Assembly (NCBI RefSeq): GCF_021190915.1
Contig: NZ_JAIOAP010000022.1
Span: 35,714-99,713, forward strand
Length of the DNA: 64,000 nucleotides
Direction: 5' to 3'
DNA from: Cohnella silvisoli
GTDB lineage: Bacteria > Bacillota > Bacilli > Paenibacillales > Paenibacillaceae
Shown: positions 50,212 through 59,380 of the stretch, in pieces
Numbering within the stretch: position 1 is the stretch's first letter
How the letters are laid out: each line of letters begins with the position of its first letter
Made by a program: the position numbers and the translations under genes
Notes under the pieces: generated by a model
What the model saw: only the letters and a program-made list of their open reading frames with translations
Told to the model about the DNA's origin: nothing
Database searches by the model: none

Positions 50212-50436
50212 TTAGATCTCTAGCTCCCCGAGCTTAATAAGCTCGACAACCGCTTGCGAACGACCTTTGACATTCAGCTTTTGCATCACATTCGAGATGT
50301 GGTTGCGGACCGTCTTCTCGCTGATAAACAACTGCTGCGCAATGTCGCGGGTCGTCTTATCCTGCACTAGCAGTTCAAAGACTTCGCGTTCCCGATTGGT
50401 GAGTAGGAATTTGCTTTTATGGTCGCTGCCTTTCAA
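50212..50436 (-). CDS. gerE: Spore-coat regulator GerE
   Basis: 74 residues, the full length of GerE. The whole protein is a LuxR-type DNA-binding domain: LTNREREVFELLVQDKTTRDIAQQLFISEKTVRNHISNVMQKLNVKGRSQAVVELIKLGELE, almost residue-by-residue like Bacillus GerE. GerE is the last mother-cell regulator, acting with sigma-K on coat genes. Start is TTG at 50436, after AAGGAGGGGTGA. A good sigma-K-type promoter lies upstream. Its proximity to the YheC/D and phosphonate-like cassette supports a late-sporulation role for that cassette. Confidence 0.95.
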   Translation of the reverse strand: MKGSDHKSKFLLTNREREVFELLVQDKTTRDIAQQLFISEKTVRNHISNVMQKLNVKGRSQAVVELIKLGELEI

Positions 50437-50498
50437 CGTTTGTCACCCCTCCTTGCCCGGGAATGTGTGATTACAAGGTATAGGGATACAGTCAACTT

Positions 50499-50527
50499 TA
50501 TCATATGAAAGGGTTTTTCGTGTGGTG
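50499..50527 (-). promoter_or_regulatory. Sigma-K-type promoter of gerE
   Basis: Minus strand CACC (50524-50527), 16 bases, CATATGATA (50499-50507). This fits the sigma-K consensus mACm-N16-CATAnnnTA exactly. In Bacillus gerE is transcribed by sigma-K. Confidence 0.65.
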
Positions 50528-50565
50528 CGGAGGCCGGCGAAAATGGGCTTGGGAATACTTGGAAA

Positions 50566-50606
50566 ATAAAAAGCCGCGCTCGAAGTCTATTCGACTCGGA
50601 GTACAG
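50566..50606 (-). terminator. Terminator after the YhcN/YlaJ lipoprotein
   Basis: Minus-strand hairpin CTCCGAGTC / GACTTCGAG (one mismatch), then CGCGGCTTTTTATTTT. It begins about 33 bases after the stop at 50639. Confidence 0.6.
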
Positions 50607-50638
50607 CTCTATTCGCGAACAATATTAACCGCTCAATA

Positions 50639-51226
50639 TTAACGGTTGCGTGTACCTGAAGGAGCCGGGAATACTCGTTCGACCAGGGCATTGAACTCGG
50701 CAAGGAAGCCTTGGATCGGGTGACCTCGCCTTACGTCGTTCGCGTAACCTTGCATCCTGCTAGTAAAGTCCGGATTAGCGGATACGTACACGTTCTCGAC
50801 CGACGGAGACATCGCTCTGACTTGATCGGCTATCTTATCTTTCATGGCATTCGCTAATTCCATGCTGTGCGCGCTCATCGCGTGACGATCCTGTTTGACG
50901 GCGACATAAGCGCTATGATCCGTCATCATGACAAATGCGGAACCGATGCCGGGCATCTTGGCTATTTTGTCCGCGACCTTGTCGCTTGTCTGAAGACGGG
51001 AATTGCCGTGCATCCCGATGACGTTGTTATTTTCTTTTCTTTCGCCATATTGCGATCGGTTCTGCGCGTTATCCTGATCGTTGGCGAACCTCATCTTCAT
51101 TCCGCTTCCGACGGAGTTCGGGCGAATGTTCTTGTTGCCAAGATCTCCCGTCTTGTTGCTCATACATCCCGATAAAGCAATTGCGGATGATAGTAAAACA
51201 CTGGTGATAATCAAGCCTTTACGCAT
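50639..51226 (-). CDS. YhcN/YlaJ family sporulation lipoprotein
   Basis: 195 residues. The signal peptide ends in a lipobox SAIALSGCMSNKTG (Cys about 21). The following domain reads TSDKVADKIAKMPGIGSAFVMMTDHSAYVAVKQDR ... ADQVRAMSPSVENVYVSANPDFTSRMQGYAND, the typical YhcN/YlaJ fold (alternating strands in which a short motif VAV..D is conserved). Members are found in the forespore membrane or the spore germination apparatus. RBS AGGGGGG lies before ATG 51226. It is divergent from fabH. Confidence 0.88.
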   Translation of the reverse strand: MRKGLIITSVLLSSAIALSGCMSNKTGDLGNKNIRPNSVGSGMKMRFANDQDNAQNRSQYGERKENNNVIGMHGNSRLQTSDKVADKIAKMPGIGSAFVMMTDHSAYVAVKQDRHAMSAHSMELANAMKDKIADQVRAMSPSVENVYVSANPDFTSRMQGYANDVRRGHPIQGFLAEFNALVERVFPAPSGTRNR

Positions 51227-51338
51227 GAGAAAATTGACCCCCCCTTTGTTAAGAGCTCAGCGATTTCCGCTCATGTGTAGAATGCGTTAGGAGGACATCA
51301 TTTATTCGGCTGAACCTTCAGACACGTTCTTATCATCC

Positions 51339-51367
51339 TTGACAATTCAGTATTTCGGCAGTAACAT
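51339..51367 (+). promoter_or_regulatory. Sigma-A promoter of fabH
   Basis: TTGACA (51339-51344), 17 bases, TAACAT (51362-51367), about 60 bases before the GTG start. The -35 is perfect and the -10 has four matches. Confidence 0.65.
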
Positions 51368-51427
51368 AATGTTATTGATACCTGGTACTAATACTTGGTT
51401 GTAACCCATGGAAAGGGAGGGATTATT

Positions 51428-52411
51428 GTGACCCAAACGTCCAAATTTCCCGCTTTTGCTTCTAATTCGCATATTACGGCTATCGGTAGTTATGTACCCG
51501 AGAAAACGATCACCAATTCAGATATCGAGAAATTAGTGGATACGGATAACGATTGGATCGTGCGGCGTACCGGTATTGAGCAACGTCATCAAGCTGCCAG
51601 CGATCAGCTTACAAGCCATCTGGCCATAGCCGCAGTAAGGGATATGCTGAGCAGATTTCCCGATATATTCCCTCAAGACATCGATGGTATTCTTGTTGCA
51701 ACCACTACGGCGGATAGGCCGTTTCCTTCCGTTGCATCCCAAGTACAGGAAGCTATTGGCGCAACAAAGTGCCTCGCCGTTGACGTCAGCGCTGCCTGTG
51801 CCGGATTCGTAACCGCGCTGCAAATGGCGAATGGCTTAATCTTGACGGGCGCATACCGTAAAATCGTCGTGATCGGAGCGGAGACTCTAACTAGAATAAC
51901 GGATTATACAGACCGCTCAACCTGCATTCTATTCGGTGACGGTGCAGGTGCCGTACTTGTTGAAGCCGCGGCAAAAGGCGCGTTTCTCTCTTCTAACGCA
52001 TCTACGGACGGATCTGGCGGCATTCAGGTGTATATTAACGACAGCCAATATATTGTGCAGAACGGACGAGAAGTCTACAAGTGGGCGTTGACGACGGTTC
52101 CGAATGGTGTGCTTGATCTGCTGCAAGCGGTTGGCAAGCGAATAGACGAACTGGATTGGTTCGTTCCGCACAGCGCAAACCTGCGGATGATCGAAGCGAT
52201 CTGCGAACGCTTGGAATTGCCCCCTGAGAAAGCTTTAGAAAGCGTGGTCCGCAACGGAAACACTTCGGCTGCTTCTATCCCGCTCGCTCTTGACGCAGCA
52301 TACAAGGAAGGCAAGCTCAACTCCGGACAGCTCATCGCATTGTACGGCTTCGGCTCCGGCCTGACCCAATCCGGTTTGCTTCTTCGCTGGACATTAGAAC
52401 AGAAGGTTTAA
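51428..52411 (+). CDS. fabH: 3-oxoacyl-ACP synthase III (KAS III)
   Basis: 327 residues from GTG 51428, after AAAGGGAGGG (the frame to 51395 has no ribosome site). It condenses a short acyl-CoA with malonyl-ACP to start fatty acid synthesis. Catalytic triad: Cys in DVSAACAGFVTAL, His in WFVPHSANLRMIE, Asn in VVRNGNTSAASIP. ACP-contacting arginine WIVRRTGIEQRH is present. Length is normal. It stands alone, without fabD or fabG, so it may be an additional FabH paralogue. Upstream has a strong sigma-A promoter. Confidence 0.93.
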   Translation: MTQTSKFPAFASNSHITAIGSYVPEKTITNSDIEKLVDTDNDWIVRRTGIEQRHQAASDQLTSHLAIAAVRDMLSRFPDIFPQDIDGILVATTTADRPFPSVASQVQEAIGATKCLAVDVSAACAGFVTALQMANGLILTGAYRKIVVIGAETLTRITDYTDRSTCILFGDGAGAVLVEAAAKGAFLSSNASTDGSGGIQVYINDSQYIVQNGREVYKWALTTVPNGVLDLLQAVGKRIDELDWFVPHSANLRMIEAICERLELPPEKALESVVRNGNTSAASIPLALDAAYKEGKLNSGQLIALYGFGSGLTQSGLLLRWTLEQKV

Positions 52412-52650
52412 TTAGATTGCCCCCTGATTAAACGGGATAACCCTTTATAGAGCGAAATGGTTGGTTTCCAGTCCAGCACCGATACAGCGCGTTGCGGTGA
52501 CAGCCTGCTCATTCGGACGTCTCCGCTGCGGCCCGACTCGTATATTCTTGTTTGCCGGCTGCCGGTAAGCTTCTCGCACATTCGGCTAATCGGTACCAAG
52601 GTCGCCACGCCTGTCGAAATGTTCTCTATGCGTATCGGCAGGGTTGGACT
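52412..52650 (-). pseudogene. Remnant of an NAD-dependent sugar epimerase/dehydratase (C-terminal end)
   Basis: The minus-strand frame ending at 52408 contains, over its last 78 residues, IRIENISTGVATLVPISRMCEKLTG followed by YESGRSGDVRMSRLSPQR and VLDWKPTISLYKGLSRLIRG. This is the typical C-terminus of UDP-glucose 4-epimerase-like extended SDRs. The remainder of the enzyme (about 240 residues with the Rossmann motif) is missing, and the upstream part of the frame is terminator sequence. It is a fossil gene fragment. Confidence 0.7.
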
Positions 52651-52690
52651 TGGATACTTACCCGTCCATAGGACAAATTTAGGCGGGCAA

Positions 52691-52733
52691 AAAGCGCCCG
52701 TTCTCTCGAAGCAAACTCGGGAGCACGGGCGCT
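52691..52733 (-). terminator. Terminator after the 1741-residue protein
   Basis: Minus-strand perfect stem AAGCGCCCGT / ACGGGCGCTT around a 23-base loop, followed by TTTGCC. It lies about 20 bases after the stop at 52754. Confidence 0.85.
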
Positions 52734-52753
52734 TAGCCTGCATTTATTCATTT

Positions 52754-55700
52754 TTATTGGATGCGATGAACCTGAACATAGTCATCTACCGTATCCTGCA
52801 GCCGAATCGGGACGACGGACGTTTTCGTTGTTCCGTTGCTGTAAGTTACCGTGAAGACGTAGGAGTATGCTCCTTGCGTTAAATCTTTAAAAGAAATATC
52901 CGTATCGCTTTCGCGAAGCAAACCTTTCCATAAGATGGCTTGAGGGGCTACGGCGGTTAAGCTTTTTTGCAGGTCCGGAGTCGCGACGGCTTTAATGGAT
53001 ATCGGCTTCGTACCCGATGTTCCAGTGTCCGTAACCGTCGCCTCTAGCGCGAAGGCTTCGCCTGCCCAGAACCAATGGGAAGGGCGCGGGGCGCTCGTGT
53101 GCTTCTCATTGTAACGAAGACGATTCGTCTCCCATGCATCGGTATGGTTAACGTAACCTTGGATGCCGAGCGGACGAACGAGCATCGATTGGGTTCGCAC
53201 TACCGGGACCGCTTTTCCATCGCTTATCGTTTGCCGGATCGTCCATGTTCCTACGGCTGTAATGCCATTTGGCAATTGAAAATCTGGTCCTGTTGAAGCA
53301 TATGGATAAAAGCTATTGAAGATTGTGTCGAATCGCATCGTACCGGAAGCGTCCATGATCTCGTAACGAATGGTCAAAGGATCGCGTTCGTTATCCCCTA
53401 CACCGATTGAGCGAATGTGAAGCAGGTCACCCTCGTAGATAGGCATGGCGGTGTTAGCTGGATCATAAGTATATCGCTTGAAATCGCCAAAGGGCGGGGT
53501 GTTATTGATTAGCTTAATTTGAAGCGAACGTATTTCCGTGTTTCCATTAGGAGTGCGAGCAGTCCACTCGAAGGTGTATGTGCCATCCGGAATGACTCCA
53601 GTTGGGGTAAAAGCTGCACTCCATTGCTTGCTGCCAATTCCAACGGTTGAAGACACCGTCCCAGTAAGCGTCAGTAACTGTTGAAAGGACTTGCCTTTAA
53701 AAGCCGCGACCGTGACTTGGTGCGGATATTCCGTCGTATTTGCCGCTATCGTAAACGGGTAACCGACGACGATCGTGTCCGTCGTAAGACCGTCTGGTTT
53801 ACGGATATCCGGCACAAGATTGATCGGAGTCAGAACCTTGACGGTAAAATCCTTAAAAGCAGACGTACCATTGGATCCGTTGGCCTGAATGCGATAAGTA
53901 TACGATGCATCCGGTGTCGTAGCCGGAATTGGAGTAAGCACGTCCGTCCAATCGATATTGCTGCCGGATTTCGTACCCGTGAAATAGGGAACGGTTTTAT
54001 TGAGGTAGCTGCCCATCGTAAATTGAATCCCTACCGATAACGGGAAACGCGTCCATAATTCATAGGCAATCAGGCTCTCGCTTGCTGGAACGCCTCCTGC
54101 CAAAGTAAATGCCGGTTCCGCGGATTTCAATTTCGCCTTAAGTTGTGGCGGAGGCGTGGCAGCCAGCGTAAAGTCTAAGAGGAACGGATCCGACCAAACG
54201 CCTTCGACATCCTTCACCAAATACTCGAGATGATAAGTGCCTGGTTCCAACTGTTCAGGTACTTTGTAGAACCAATCTCCATTAAATTGATATTTGATTT
54301 TCCTATCTGCGATTCCATGATTAGTCGGGTCGCTAATGTTATGATCCAAATCATAGGATTGATCCACCCATGATGTTTGGTAACAGTTGCAGTTGGTATC
54401 ATAAGTCCAGTCTAAGGTTGCTAAAGCAATTGGTTTGCGGTGCACTCGTACGATCGTCTTCGACTCGTTCGAGTAATAGCTATACCGCGCAAGCTTCGGA
54501 TCGGCGCTTGGCTGATCCTTAACATGACGGAAGATTGTGTATTCTCCCGGTAATGCAAAGCTCGTTCGCAATGACTCTGTCGACCAAATCGGCGGATCGA
54601 CGTTTCTCAACGCGAAAGAAGCATGACCCGTTGGATTGTCGAAATACTTCTCGTCATGAACATACATAGTTTGCTTCGCAATAATCGGATCGTTCTCAAC
54701 GTCATCTTCCGAAGTCAGCAATTGAAAGCTCTCATTGGTCAAGACTAGCTGAGATGCCGTGGGTGGATTCAATGAAGCAATGTAGTCCACCGCGCTTTGA
54801 ATGAGCGTTTCAATAGTCTGCCCTTTATTTTCTATGAAAAAGTTGCTGGTAACCTGCGCCTTAATCGCTGGACTTCCAATGAGAATGACTTTGGCATCGG
54901 ACTGGCTCTTCGCTCTATTAAAATCAGCAAGCTCATTAATAGTACCGTCCGATATATAGATCATATATTTATCCGAAGTCGTCCGAGAATAGGGGTTTGC
55001 ATACGGCTGTCTAATATCTTTATAGATTGTTCCAGAGTAACTGCCGTACCAGTTGCTTACCCATTGGACATTAGGTGACCATTCTTGCCTATAAGTAGCT
55101 GGAACATTTACGGTTTTGTAGGTGGTAGGGACATATACCTGATAGGGAACAGACTTCGTATATGGGTGCGAGGATGCACCTCCGTTGTTCCCACCATTAC
55201 AACTCCCCGGATGATCATATGGAATTCCACTAGCAGCTGTTCCACTGCACCAGGCCTCATCCCTATACCTTGTTTCGTAATGACCCTCTACGTCCACTTG
55301 AGTTTCTGTATGTGCCGGAACGTCGACCACTGTGACATATGAGCCATAATCGTAATAGTAACCGTTATCCGATGCCGATGTGCGATTTAAAGTGCCGCAA
55401 TAACCTCCTGAGCAATAATTATAGGTATTGGGCGGATACGATCCGGTGTTTAGAGTTGTGGATGCGGGTTGACTATAGGTGTAGGTATGCATGTCCCACA
55501 CTTGTACATCTGGATTGATGCCTTCCGCACGAAGTTGGTTATTGATCGTTAATGGATTTCCTTTTACATAGTCGATTTTACTCTGCGTCAGGTTCTTATC
55601 CAGCATAAAGTAGGCATCGACTTCAGGACGGACAGACGGGATATCTGTGTACAAGTCGGAATAAGGGATGTAGTTGTCGATTTCGACTTCCATTTGCGTT

Positions 55701-57979
55701 GTTGTCATTCGCTTGTCTGCGGAAGTGAGAAATTCAGGGAACGTCTCTTGCCCGAAATCTTCATCTACGGTTGCTACTATACGGTATTTTCCAAGTTTCT
55801 CTATGGGGGGTTTGTATTCTGAACGTGGACCCGAGAACGAATCAATAAGCTCGCTATAAGTCTCGTTGAAGTCCTTGTCGTAATAGACTTTGAAGTTTTG
55901 ATTCTTGATGGTATCGCCATCCGTGCTGACCGCATCATAAAATAGAGATACACCTTCACCGCGAGCAATCTGACTGGAGTAGGGAGTCATAATGACAGCC
56001 GGCGAATAATCGTTCAGAATGGTGAAGTTTAGCACATAAGGTTCAGAAGTTCGACCGAGGGCATTGGTGACCGTTAGGGTTGCCTGATACTCCCCTGTCC
56101 GTTTATATAAGAACTCCTTATGATCGGGATTGTCAACCTTCATTCGCCTGTCGACGTCATTCGACCCGTCCAGCGCTGTCCAGCTCCATGTGCTGCTAAC
56201 AATCGGATAAGCAGCTTGTACGTAGGGATCATTTGCGTTGGGATCACGAGACGTATTATCGATCGACATTTTCCTGTTTTCCTTAAAGCTCCCCCCAAAC
56301 AGTTTGAATTGGGCTCTCGGTTTCGTATCGTGGACGTTAACGACTCGGTAGGTGTCGCACATGTCCGCGCCGTTTTTATCTTCACCTGGTTTTGCTTCCC
56401 ACTTCATAGTTATCGTAGCAAAACCATCTGCATCATCGCCGAAAATGTAGCCGCCCGAGAAGAACAAATCCGGATCCACCGATATGCCATTTACGGACAC
56501 GCTTCTAGAATCTATCCGCGACATGTCAGTATCATCGGATGCATTAAATTCTACGATGTCAAAAGCTTGCGTTGGAATGTTTGGTTTGCATACGAGCGGT
56601 GGAGTTTCATCAACGGGTTCGGGAAGTGGTCCTGGTGGCGGTGGGACAGGAATTACATCCCCGCCGATCGTTATTTTCTTTTTAATTACTTTTTGATCAA
56701 ATTCATGATTGTCAGATTGATATTTCGCGGTTGCAGTTAATATTAGTTCAATGACATCGCCTTTTTTTAATTTTTTATTTATGGGGAGTTTGATATCTTT
56801 CACAGTGGCAATTTCGCCTTCACGACTGAGGGTTACTTTTCCATTACTTAATGATGAATAAGTACCTACAGTAAAGAGTGCTTGCCCTGGATAATCTGCT
56901 TCGAGTTTCAATTCCCATTCTTTAATATCATAACGGGTATACCATTTCGCTTTAAGATAACGATCGTTGTAATACTGATCATCCATTAAATCTCCAATCA
57001 GATTCATGGAATAAGTAAAACTATTGCCTAGCACATTTGAATCGGTTTGAATTTTTCCATCTGACTTCTTTGGACCCGTAAGAACAATATCCGGCTCTAA
57101 ACCTGGTTTATCCTTGCCCTCCCTTTTAGGAATTGCAAACGTCTGATACCAAATAGCGCCATCCGTCTTTTTGTGCCACATACGCCCCATTCCAGGCGCC
57201 CAAACGGTTGGGTCTTGTTCAACGTACATGTAATCGAAAAGATTGTGTTTGGTGTCTGGAGTTATTGTTGATCCGCTCAATGTTGCTGCGTGTTGTACGG
57301 TTACATTATCAGACCTAATGATCTTTTTTACATCGGTTACGGCATTAAATAAATAAATTTTATCTGTGTCGTCGGCCTCAAATCCTTCTTCCAACATGGG
57401 ACTTACCTTACCAGGTTTATCAGTTCGCCCATCTAATAGAGTGCTTTTCCAAGGTTTATATACCCAAAATCGAGTATCCGGATCGGTTCCTTTTTTGGAA
57501 TCATTTATAAAAAAAGGGTTTGAGTAAAGCGTTCCCGCCCGATCATAACCCAAATATCGATATTCACCATATGGATTATCAATGGGAAACGCAGGGTGTT
57601 TTCCTCCATACCCTTTTGTTCCATCTTGATATACATTACCGTTAGAGGGATCTTGCCATCCCTTCTTAAATCCATATCCAGCCCTGTTTTCGGAAATGCT
57701 TTCAAGAACGGGGTTTTTGTCTTCATCCATCTGGATAAAAGCAATCACGCCGAGTTTGTCGAAGAGTGTTTGATTGAATGGATATGACTGGTTTTTAGCA
57801 TTTAGAGAACTACATTTAGGGAAATTCGTTGGAGGCGTAACCCAAGCATATTTCTTTTCACATATATCTATTGCTGATAGCGCCGCAGAAGCCACCTTGG
57901 GATACAAAGGCAGAAGCGATAATAGAAAGGCTGCTAGAACTAGATAGGTAACTGTTTTCCTTTTTAGTCTTCTACTCAT
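52754..57979 (-). CDS. Very large secreted protein of unknown function with PKD-like and vWA-like segments
   Basis: 1741 residues. Signal peptide 1-33 (VTYLVLAAFLLSLLPLYPKVASA). The N-terminal ~400 residues have an unfamiliar cysteine-containing domain (CEKKYAWVTPP, FPKCSSLNAKN). The protein continues with Ig-like strands, a PKD-like repeat (about 570-660; PIVSSTWSWTALDGS, GEYQATLTVTNALGRTSEP), a Tyr/Gly/Asn-rich segment (about 860-960), a vWA-like strand-helix pattern (KYMIYISDGTINELADF), and several Ig-like modules to the end. It resembles Athe_2463-type proteins from Paenibacillus and Caldicellulosiruptor, from memory only. It forms a two-gene operon with the SLH protein (12-base gap). Confidence 0.65.
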   Translation of the reverse strand: MSRRLKRKTVTYLVLAAFLLSLLPLYPKVASAALSAIDICEKKYAWVTPPTNFPKCSSLNAKNQSYPFNQTLFDKLGVIAFIQMDEDKNPVLESISENRAGYGFKKGWQDPSNGNVYQDGTKGYGGKHPAFPIDNPYGEYRYLGYDRAGTLYSNPFFINDSKKGTDPDTRFWVYKPWKSTLLDGRTDKPGKVSPMLEEGFEADDTDKIYLFNAVTDVKKIIRSDNVTVQHAATLSGSTITPDTKHNLFDYMYVEQDPTVWAPGMGRMWHKKTDGAIWYQTFAIPKREGKDKPGLEPDIVLTGPKKSDGKIQTDSNVLGNSFTYSMNLIGDLMDDQYYNDRYLKAKWYTRYDIKEWELKLEADYPGQALFTVGTYSSLSNGKVTLSREGEIATVKDIKLPINKKLKKGDVIELILTATAKYQSDNHEFDQKVIKKKITIGGDVIPVPPPPGPLPEPVDETPPLVCKPNIPTQAFDIVEFNASDDTDMSRIDSRSVSVNGISVDPDLFFSGGYIFGDDADGFATITMKWEAKPGEDKNGADMCDTYRVVNVHDTKPRAQFKLFGGSFKENRKMSIDNTSRDPNANDPYVQAAYPIVSSTWSWTALDGSNDVDRRMKVDNPDHKEFLYKRTGEYQATLTVTNALGRTSEPYVLNFTILNDYSPAVIMTPYSSQIARGEGVSLFYDAVSTDGDTIKNQNFKVYYDKDFNETYSELIDSFSGPRSEYKPPIEKLGKYRIVATVDEDFGQETFPEFLTSADKRMTTTQMEVEIDNYIPYSDLYTDIPSVRPEVDAYFMLDKNLTQSKIDYVKGNPLTINNQLRAEGINPDVQVWDMHTYTYSQPASTTLNTGSYPPNTYNYCSGGYCGTLNRTSASDNGYYYDYGSYVTVVDVPAHTETQVDVEGHYETRYRDEAWCSGTAASGIPYDHPGSCNGGNNGGASSHPYTKSVPYQVYVPTTYKTVNVPATYRQEWSPNVQWVSNWYGSYSGTIYKDIRQPYANPYSRTTSDKYMIYISDGTINELADFNRAKSQSDAKVILIGSPAIKAQVTSNFFIENKGQTIETLIQSAVDYIASLNPPTASQLVLTNESFQLLTSEDDVENDPIIAKQTMYVHDEKYFDNPTGHASFALRNVDPPIWSTESLRTSFALPGEYTIFRHVKDQPSADPKLARYSYYSNESKTIVRVHRKPIALATLDWTYDTNCNCYQTSWVDQSYDLDHNISDPTNHGIADRKIKYQFNGDWFYKVPEQLEPGTYHLEYLVKDVEGVWSDPFLLDFTLAATPPPQLKAKLKSAEPAFTLAGGVPASESLIAYELWTRFPLSVGIQFTMGSYLNKTVPYFTGTKSGSNIDWTDVLTPIPATTPDASYTYRIQANGSNGTSAFKDFTVKVLTPINLVPDIRKPDGLTTDTIVVGYPFTIAANTTEYPHQVTVAAFKGKSFQQLLTLTGTVSSTVGIGSKQWSAAFTPTGVIPDGTYTFEWTARTPNGNTEIRSLQIKLINNTPPFGDFKRYTYDPANTAMPIYEGDLLHIRSIGVGDNERDPLTIRYEIMDASGTMRFDTIFNSFYPYASTGPDFQLPNGITAVGTWTIRQTISDGKAVPVVRTQSMLVRPLGIQGYVNHTDAWETNRLRYNEKHTSAPRPSHWFWAGEAFALEATVTDTGTSGTKPISIKAVATPDLQKSLTAVAPQAILWKGLLRESDTDISFKDLTQGAYSYVFTVTYSNGTTKTSVVPIRLQDTVDDYVQVHRIQ

Positions 57980-57991
57980 TCGATCCCCACC

Positions 57992-59248
57992 TTATTTGTC
58001 TTGATACGCCGAAATGGCGACGCTTAGTATATTTCGACCGCTTGAAGAAATAAGGACTTCTCTTTTACCAATCGTTTTCTTGATGTTTAATGTTCTATTT
58101 GCAGTACTAATATTATCGTTAATTAATTTACGAACTGCTGCTGCATCATTACTGCTAAAAATAAGAGATAGGAATTTATCGAGTGTTTCGGAAGTGCGAT
58201 CTAAGCTATCAGACTTACCGTTAATAACAACAAAATATACATTTCCCATAAAATTAATTCCCATATCGTAATACTGTTCGGGGTCGGTGAAATCTTCAAA
58301 GTAGAATAATTTCCTAATTGCTTTTTCCTTTGCTTCCTCGTCTTTATAGTAATCCAAAGTTCCAGAGTTACTTAAATAAGAACCCTGAAATTCTTCAAGG
58401 GTGCTATTAAGAGTATCGTAAACCTTTTTCATTTCAGCATTCGTGAAAACAAGTCTTTGAAGGTCTGTATAACCGTAAAAAGGAACATCGGAATACGGAA
58501 CACCTGTCATAACGGGCATATAAGGATTCCGAATCGATTTATTATTTATCCGTTCAATAATTGTAATGGCTTCTGCACGTGTAATTTCTTTCTTTGGTTT
58601 CCATGTCCCATCCGGAAAACTAGTCATGATACCGCGAATCATTCCTCCACCTACGTCAGCTCGATAATACTCTTCAATTTTGGTAAAATCCTTCAATTTA
58701 CTCACTGCGAGATTAGCATAAGAATTATAAATTCCACCGACTAAATAATTGTCTACTCCCATTACAATTCCTACTGTTCTTTCTCGGGTTAATGGCTCAA
58801 TATACCTACCCTCAAATTCATTGTTAATAATACTGAAATCTTTCGCTATGTTTACATAGTTAATGTACCAAGGAGAACCTTGAGTAAACTTGTATTGAAC
58901 TCCATAAAACATTTTAGATTTCACATGTTCCGGAATACGATCTAGAGTATCTTTAGACCAATTAACCACTCCACTCTCGTCTTTCTCCGTAAGAGACAAG
59001 ATAAGCATAGAAATAAACTGCGCAGCAGTTACTGATTCATTAGGCCGGAATGTTCCATCCGGGAAACCTTTCACATACCCCTTTCCTGCAGCATTCATAA
59101 TAGACGCATAAGCCCAATGGCTAACAGGGACATCCTTGAATTTGATCGCAGCAGCTGAATTAACAGACTCTTCAGCGTACACAGGCAGAGAAACGACCAC
59201 CAGCATCAGAATCGCCGCCAATACAGATAAAATCCATTTTTTCATCAT
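57992..59248 (-). CDS. S-layer homology (SLH) domain protein
   Basis: 418 residues. Signal peptide 1-27 (SLPVYAEE). Two SLH motifs are clear: FKDVPVSHWAYASIMNAAGKGYVKGFPDGTFRPNESVTAAQF (about 38-80) and the later FPDGTWKPKKEITRAEAITII (about 220), with an additional partial repeat around 245-290. SLH modules bind pyruvylated cell-wall polymer, so the protein sits on the cell surface. The remainder is not recognised. Start chosen at ATG 59248, five bases after AAGGAG. The gene is clearly AT-richer than its neighbours. It probably anchors or accompanies the 1741-residue protein. Confidence 0.85.
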   Translation of the reverse strand: MMKKWILSVLAAILMLVVVSLPVYAEESVNSAAAIKFKDVPVSHWAYASIMNAAGKGYVKGFPDGTFRPNESVTAAQFISMLILSLTEKDESGVVNWSKDTLDRIPEHVKSKMFYGVQYKFTQGSPWYINYVNIAKDFSIINNEFEGRYIEPLTRERTVGIVMGVDNYLVGGIYNSYANLAVSKLKDFTKIEEYYRADVGGGMIRGIMTSFPDGTWKPKKEITRAEAITIIERINNKSIRNPYMPVMTGVPYSDVPFYGYTDLQRLVFTNAEMKKVYDTLNSTLEEFQGSYLSNSGTLDYYKDEEAKEKAIRKLFYFEDFTDPEQYYDMGINFMGNVYFVVINGKSDSLDRTSETLDKFLSLIFSSNDAAAVRKLINDNISTANRTLNIKKTIGKREVLISSSGRNILSVAISAYQDK

Positions 59249-59308
59249 AAACACTCCTTCGAATTGGTTGTATCACTAGCTTTCTAACAAAAAAGACATA
59301 AAAAAGAG

Positions 59309-59352
59309 AAAGCACGGCCGACATCGGTTAACGTCTGCGGGTGCTTCCTCGC
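59309..59352 (-). terminator. Terminator between the decayed gene and the SLH gene
   Basis: Minus-strand stem GAAGCACCCGCAGAC / GTCGGCCGTGCTTTC with two mismatches, then TCTTTTTTATG. Confidence 0.65.
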
Positions 59353-59380
59353 GTTTGATATCCTGTTTTTGGATAATTTA

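Noticed and set aside
52691..52743. Start region of a 111-codon gene at 52408-52743
   Set aside because: The first ~35 codons are terminator sequence of the neighbouring gene; only the C-terminal epimerase-like part has meaning, so it is listed as a remnant.
56120..56740. 206-codon plus-strand frame inside the 1741-residue gene
   Set aside because: Shadow of the large gene; no ribosome site and no domain.
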